From the NCBI GenBank assembly GCA_902517565.1, contig CABYCU010000008.1, positions 1 through 37,662 on the forward strand: a stretch of DNA of 37,662 nucleotides, read 5' to 3'. Positions 33,381-37,662 of the stretch are shown in pieces. This DNA is from an uncultured SAR86 cluster bacterium (GTDB lineage: Bacteria; Pseudomonadota; Gammaproteobacteria; Magnimaribacterales; Magnimaribacteraceae). Within the stretch, counting starts at the first letter, position 1, and each line of letters starts with the position of its first letter. The notes below the pieces were generated by a model. It saw only the letters and a program-made list of their open reading frames with translations, had not been told where the DNA came from and ran no database searches. The position numbers were made by a program, and so were the translations under genes.

Positions 33381-34256
33381 ATGAGCAGTCAATCTCAAGG
33401 AAAACTTTTAAGAGATGCTATATCTAGTAATAATCCTCTTAAAGTCTTAGGTACTATCAATGCCTATACCGCCTTACTTGCTGAGAAAGAAGGCCATGAG
33501 GCTATCTATCTTTCAGGTGGTGGAGTTGCAGCTTCTAGTCTAGGAGTGCCTGATCTAGGAATATCTTCTCTCCAAGATGTCCTTATAGATGTTGAGAGAA
33601 TAACTAATGCCACTGCAGTCCCATTATTGGTCGATGCAGATACAGGATGGGGTGGTGCGTTTAATATCGCTAGAACCGTTAAATCTTTAATCAATTATGG
33701 CGCCGCTGGAATGCACATAGAAGATCAAGTCTCTCAGAAAAGATGTGGTCATAGACCTAATAAAGAAATTGTCTCTTCAACAGAAATGATAGATAGAATT
33801 AAAGCTGCTGTAGATGCTAAAACAGATGAAGACTTCGTGGTAATGGCTAGAACTGATGCACTCGCTAATGAAGGTTTGGATGGTGTAATTGAAAGAGCTT
33901 TAGCTTATGAAGAGGCTGGTGCAGATGCTTTATTTCCCGAAGCATTTTTTGAATTAGATCAGTATAAAGAATTAAAGAAAAATATTAATATTCCTATTCT
34001 TGCTAACATTACTGAATTTGGAAAAACTCCACTTTTTGGTTGTAATGAATTGAGTGGTGTAGGAGTGGATATGGTGCTTTATCCTTTGAGCGCCTTCAGG
34101 GCAATGAGTAAAGCTGCAGAAAATGTTTATAGAGAAATAAAAGCTAGTGACAGTCAGGAGAGCGTACTAAAAAATATGCAAACTAGAGATGAACTTTATG
34201 ACGTACTAGATTATCATTCGTTCGAAAATAAACTGGACGAACTGTTTAAAGAATAA
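33381..34256 (+). CDS. prpB: 2-methylisocitrate lyase
   Basis: The 291-aa product belongs to the isocitrate lyase/PEP mutase superfamily. [11 protein letters not shown] (82-92) holds the magnesium-binding Asp85 and Asp87. KRCGH (120-124) contains the catalytic Cys122, and VMARTDA and the [10 protein letters not shown] strand follow. It splits 2-methylisocitrate into pyruvate and succinate, the last step of the methylcitrate cycle. Context with prpC and prpD confirms this over other PEP mutase-like activities. It follows thrH by 1 nt and precedes prpC by 13 nt. Confidence 0.95.
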   Translation: MSSQSQGKLLRDAISSNNPLKVLGTINAYTALLAEKEGHEAIYLSGGGVAASSLGVPDLGISSLQDVLIDVERITNATAVPLLVDADTGWGGAFNIARTVKSLINYGAAGMHIEDQVSQKRCGHRPNKEIVSSTEMIDRIKAAVDAKTDEDFVVMARTDALANEGLDGVIERALAYEEAGADALFPEAFFELDQYKELKKNINIPILANITEFGKTPLFGCNELSGVGVDMVLYPLSAFRAMSKAAENVYREIKASDSQESVLKNMQTRDELYDVLDYHSFENKLDELFKE

Positions 34257-34269
34257 ATTAGGAAAAGAA

Positions 34270-35394
34270 ATGGGTGAGAAGAAATTAGATGGAGCAGGTT
34301 TAAGAGGTCAAGTAGCAGGCAAGACCTCACTTTCCACTGTTGGTAAGGAGGGTAAAGGTTTGACTTACAGAGGATATGCCATTGAAGAACTTGCTGAGAA
34401 GGCAACTTTTGAAGAAGTGGCATATATGCTTCTGTATGGAAACCTTCCTACTCAGTCTGAATATAATCAATATTCTTCTAAACTCAAATCTTATCGAGCC
34501 CTACCTGAGGCTCTTAAAGAGGTCCTTGAGAGAATACCTGCAAATGCTCATCCAATGGATGTTATGAGGACAGGTTGTTCTATGTTAGGCAATCTTGAAC
34601 CAGAAGGAGATTTTTCTAATCAAAATGAAACTGCCGACAGAATCATGGCTTCTTTTGCATCAATCGTAACTTACTGGTACAGATATTCCCATGATGGTAT
34701 TCGAGTCGATACTGAAACTGATCATGAAACTATTGGAGGGCAATTCCTATCTTTACTAACGGGGAATGAGCCATCTGAAGATCAGTCAAGAGCTCTTGAT
34801 GTTTCATTAATTTTATACGCTGAACATGGCTTTAATGCTTCAACATTTACTGCTAGAACATGTGCATCAACTTTGTCTGATATGCATTCTTGTGTAACAG
34901 GAGCTATTGGAACTTTAAGAGGTCCTTTACATGGAGGTGCCAATGAGGCCGCTATGGAGATGATAGAAAAATACTCAAATAGAGAAGAAGCTAAAGCAGG
35001 GGTTCTTGATCTATTATCAAAGAAAGAAAAAATTATGGGATTTGGACATGCTGTTTACACTACAGAAGATCCTAGAAATGCAATTATCAAGATATGGGCT
35101 GAAAAATTGTCTCAGTTAGATGGTAATGCTACGCTTTATGAGGTTTCGGAAGAAATAGAAAGAGTCATGGATGAAGAAAAAGGTATGTTTGCAAATACAG
35201 ATTTTTTTATGGCCTCTGCCTATAATTACTTAGGAATTCCTACAGCTATATTTACCCCGTTATTTGTCATAGGCAGAACTTCTGGTTGGGCAGCGAACAT
35301 AATGGAGCAGAGAGCTGATAATAGAATTATTCGACCAAGCGAAGAGTATATCGGACCTGATAACTCTGTTTGGATCGATATGTCTGACCGTTAA
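34270..35394 (+). CDS. prpC: 2-methylcitrate synthase
   Basis: The 374-aa product is a short-form citrate synthase. The catalytic triad is visible as His221 (GPLHGGANE), His260 (GFGHAVY) and Asp311 (ANTDFF). The N-terminal GLTYRGYAIEELAE is shared with PrpC proteins. It condenses propionyl-CoA with oxaloacetate to 2-methylcitrate. Its position between prpB and prpD makes methylcitrate synthase far more likely than a TCA citrate synthase. AGGA lies 6 nt before the ATG. Confidence 0.95.
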   Translation: MGEKKLDGAGLRGQVAGKTSLSTVGKEGKGLTYRGYAIEELAEKATFEEVAYMLLYGNLPTQSEYNQYSSKLKSYRALPEALKEVLERIPANAHPMDVMRTGCSMLGNLEPEGDFSNQNETADRIMASFASIVTYWYRYSHDGIRVDTETDHETIGGQFLSLLTGNEPSEDQSRALDVSLILYAEHGFNASTFTARTCASTLSDMHSCVTGAIGTLRGPLHGGANEAAMEMIEKYSNREEAKAGVLDLLSKKEKIMGFGHAVYTTEDPRNAIIKIWAEKLSQLDGNATLYEVSEEIERVMDEEKGMFANTDFFMASAYNYLGIPTAIFTPLFVIGRTSGWAANIMEQRADNRIIRPSEEYIGPDNSVWIDMSDR

Positions 35395-35410
35395 TATAAG
35401 GAAATAAATT

Positions 35411-36859
35411 ATGTCTGGAAACGTTGAAACAAACGTGCGTCCTAATCCTGATGACGTACTAGTCAAAATAGCTGATTATGTATTAAATAAAGATATTGAT
35501 AGCTCTGAAGCATATGACACAGCTAGGAATTGCCTAATGGATACATTGGGTTGTGGGTTACTTGCCCTTACTTTTCCAGATTGTAAAAATTTACTTGGCC
35601 CTTATGTTGAAGGCACAGAAGTTCCTGGCGGTGTTAGAGTTCCTGGAACGAAATATATCTTAGATCCTGTAAAAGGTGCGTGGGATATTGGTGCAATTAT
35701 TAGATGGTTAGATTTCAATGACACTTGGCTAGCTGCAGAGTGGGGACATCCTTCCGATAATCTAGGCGGTATATTAGCCGCAGCTGATTTTTTATCTCAA
35801 AGAAATATATCACAAGGTAAAGATCCTTTAACCATGAAAGATGTTTTAACAAATATGATTAAAGCGCATGAGATTCAAGGAGTTTTGGCTCTAGAAAACA
35901 GTTTCAATCGAGTAGGACTTGATCACGTAGTACTTGTCAAAGTTGCATCTACGGCTGTTATTTCTTCAATGTTCGGATTAGATAAAGATCAAACCATAGA
36001 TGCCTTGTCACAAGCTTGGGTAGATGGACAAAGTCTAAGAACCTATAGGCATGCACCTAATGCAGGCCCGAGAAAATCATGGGCAGCTGGTGATGCTACA
36101 AGTAGAGCATTACAGCTAGTACTTTTAACTCAAAAAGGACAAATTGGTTACCCAAGTGTCCTGACCGCGCCTACTTGGGGTTTTTATGATGTCCAATTCA
36201 AAGGCAATTCATTTAGCCTTCCAAGAGAGTTTGATTCTTATGTTATGGAAAATGTTCTTTTTAAAATTTCTTTCCCAGCAGAATTCCACGCCCAAACTGC
36301 TGTTGAGGCTGCAGTTATTCTTCATGATCAGATAAAGGATAGGCTAGATGACATTGATAAGATTCTTATTTCAACTCATGAATCTGCTATTAGAATAATT
36401 AGCAAAGAGGGAATACTAAATAATCCTGCAGATAGAGATCATTGCCTTCAGTATATGACTGCAATTGGCCTTTTAAAGGGAGACTTAGTTGCTGAAGATT
36501 ATGAAGATGATGTTGCATCTGATCCAAGAGTTGACCAGCTTAGGGAGAAAATGGTCATAGAAGAAGACGTAAGGTATTCAAAAGAGTATCTAGAATCAGA
36601 CAAGAGATCTATTTCTAATGCTATACAGATATCTTTCAATGATGGCTCTTCCACAGAAAAAATTGAAGTTGAATATCCTATAGGTCACAGAAGAAGAAGA
36701 GAGCAAGGTATTCCGTTATTAGTAGAGAAGTTTGAAAGAAATCTCAAGACTCAATTTTCAGAGGATCGAGTTGAATCAATATTAAGTCTTTGTTCGAACC
36801 AACAGGCATTAGAGCAGACTCCGGTTACTGACTTTATGAATTTAATGATTGAAGAGTAA
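35411..36859 (+). CDS. prpD: 2-methylcitrate dehydratase
   Basis: The 482-aa product matches the PrpD/MmgE family and is about as long as E. coli PrpD. Segments include [68 protein letters not shown] and [13 protein letters not shown]. It dehydrates 2-methylcitrate to 2-methylaconitate, which an aconitase hydrates to methylisocitrate. No acnD or prpF is present, so the cofactor-free PrpD route is used. AAGGAA lies upstream of the ATG. It is the third enzyme of the thrH-prpBCD operon; no prpR regulator is in the window. Confidence 0.95.
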   Translation: MSGNVETNVRPNPDDVLVKIADYVLNKDIDSSEAYDTARNCLMDTLGCGLLALTFPDCKNLLGPYVEGTEVPGGVRVPGTKYILDPVKGAWDIGAIIRWLDFNDTWLAAEWGHPSDNLGGILAAADFLSQRNISQGKDPLTMKDVLTNMIKAHEIQGVLALENSFNRVGLDHVVLVKVASTAVISSMFGLDKDQTIDALSQAWVDGQSLRTYRHAPNAGPRKSWAAGDATSRALQLVLLTQKGQIGYPSVLTAPTWGFYDVQFKGNSFSLPREFDSYVMENVLFKISFPAEFHAQTAVEAAVILHDQIKDRLDDIDKILISTHESAIRIISKEGILNNPADRDHCLQYMTAIGLLKGDLVAEDYEDDVASDPRVDQLREKMVIEEDVRYSKEYLESDKRSISNAIQISFNDGSSTEKIEVEYPIGHRRRREQGIPLLVEKFERNLKTQFSEDRVESILSLCSNQQALEQTPVTDFMNLMIEE

Positions 36860-36878
36860 AGATTCTTACTTAAGCCTA

Positions 36879-37394
36879 ATGAACTATTTAGAAAACTTAC
36901 TTGAAAAATCAATTTTTGCTAGCAGATGGCTGTTAGCTCCTGTTTATATAGTTCTTTCAATATCACTCTTCTTCATAACTGTTAAGGTTATACAAGAGTT
37001 AATTTACTTTGCACCTATTGTCCTATCTACCGAATTAAAAGACATGATGTTGTTTGTTCTTCATATAGTTGATCTGGCTCTTATTGGTAATTTAGTGCTT
37101 ATGATAATCTTTGCTGGTTATGAAAATTTCGTTTCCAAAATTTCTGTGGCCGATGAAAGTGAAGATAAACCTAGCTGGATGGGAAAAACCGATTTTGGCG
37201 ATTTGAAACTTAAACTTGTCGCTTCAATTGTAGCAATATCTGGTATAAATCTTTTAGAAACATTTATGGATATTTCCGAAGTATCAGATAGAGAAATTCA
37301 ATGGATGATCATCATCCATGTCGTGTTTATTTTCTCAGGTCTACTGTTGGCATTGATGGATTATTTTTCTCCAAAACCTTCTGAATCAGGTTAA
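36879..37394 (+). CDS. UPF0114/YqhA family inner-membrane protein
   Basis: The product is about 171 aa from ATG 36879, where similarity to E. coli YqhA begins (MNYLENLLEKSIFASRWLLAP). An in-frame TTG at 36849 would overlap prpD by 11 nt and add 10 unmatched residues. About four hydrophobic helices are seen, with the conserved loop MIIFAGYENFVSKI and LKLKLVASIVAISGINLLETFMD. The function of the family is not established. It follows prpD closely and may be read through from that operon. It overlaps the convergent HAD gene by 9 nt. Confidence 0.87.
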   Translation: MNYLENLLEKSIFASRWLLAPVYIVLSISLFFITVKVIQELIYFAPIVLSTELKDMMLFVLHIVDLALIGNLVLMIIFAGYENFVSKISVADESEDKPSWMGKTDFGDLKLKLVASIVAISGINLLETFMDISEVSDREIQWMIIIHVVFIFSGLLLALMDYFSPKPSESG

Positions 37395-37662
37395 TTTAAC
37401 TTCCAATAGAGTTTGAAGTTCATTAAGAGCTTCATTAGGGTTTATAACTTTAATAGTAGACATACCAAGTGCTTTGGCAGGCTTAAGATTTATGCCTAAA
37501 TCATCTAAGAACACTACTTCTGTAGGGTCTACTTTACCCCTGTCACAAGCACGAAGATAAAATTCCGGATCGGGTTTGCGCACATTCTCTTTGCTGGACT
37601 CAAATACAAAGTCAAACATTCCCATCACTTCTTCATGTTTTCCAGCTGCAGATACATTTCCT
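37386..37662 (-). CDS. HAD-IA family hydrolase, C-terminal part (truncated by window edge)
   Basis: The reverse strand is open from the window end to the stop at 37386-37388, 91 codons, with the N-terminus missing. GMFDFVFESSKENVRKPDPEF holds the HAD motif III lysine in RKPDPEFY. VVFLDDLGINLKPAKALGM is motif IV with the metal-binding aspartates. The pattern resembles HAD-IA variant 3 phosphatases such as the N-terminal domain of epoxide hydrolases. Methionine codons inside this segment are not the start, since similarity continues upstream of them. Substrate unknown. Confidence 0.85.
   Translation of the reverse strand, partial: GNVSAAGKHEEVMGMFDFVFESSKENVRKPDPEFYLRACDRGKVDPTEVVFLDDLGINLKPAKALGMSTIKVINPNEALNELQTLLEVKLT

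Overview
The window is AT-rich, gene-dense bacterial chromosome with almost no non-coding DNA. No stretch over 300 bases lacks a gene; the longest gaps are about 225 bp (8619-8842) and 190 bp (27305-27493). I saw no rRNA, tRNA, CRISPR array or intact mobile element. Family content points to a streamlined marine gammaproteobacterium, plausibly the SAR86 clade. The reasons are a LexA with an E. coli-type SOS box, Prc, XthA, MazG, YfcG, ThrH, YjbF/YjbH proteins, a large TonB receptor and paired acyl-CoA dehydrogenases. That placement is inference.

Layout. 1-321: start of a PQQ-dependent alcohol dehydrogenase (minus strand, truncated). 398-955: exported CIA30-domain protein. 952-8618: what looks like an uptake and catabolism neighbourhood. 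It holds a PaaG-like crotonase and an ACS-type MFS transporter on the minus strand. Diverging from them are a CaiB/BaiF CoA-transferase and a YtcJ-type amidohydrolase lipoprotein, and a TonB receptor converges on these. 8843-10196: a coupled GNAT-DUF2237-tadA operon. 10191-13063: prc-xthA. 13167-13760: a DsbA-like/HCCA-isomerase protein. 13768-18489: a minus-strand operon of two acyl-CoA dehydrogenases, mazG, a YihG-like acyltransferase and yfcG. 18570-20358: zinc alcohol dehydrogenase converging on a Sir2 deacylase.

20402-26576 reads as one plus-strand operon: yhhQ (queuosine-precursor transporter), nadK, a multi-SLBB polysaccharide export protein, a YjbH-family outer-membrane protein and a YjbF/GfcB lipoprotein. 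A secreted low-complexity protein (26600-27304) converges on it; its architecture resembles YjbE/GfcA. Together these look like a rearranged gfc/yjb exopolysaccharide locus, and this is the most interesting part of the window. The promoter of the repeat protein lies in a GC-rich 23-bp tandem duplication.

27494-31188: pyrD and topA. 31185-31790: lexA, diverging from a cN-I 5'-nucleotidase across one SOS box. 32765-36859: thrH with the methylcitrate-cycle genes prpB, prpC and prpD, so propionyl-CoA from threonine, branched-chain or odd-chain substrates could be oxidised to pyruvate and succinate. 36879-37394: a UPF0114/YqhA membrane protein, converging on a HAD phosphatase that runs off the end. 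Several convergent gene pairs share palindromic stop codons, consistent with genome streamlining.
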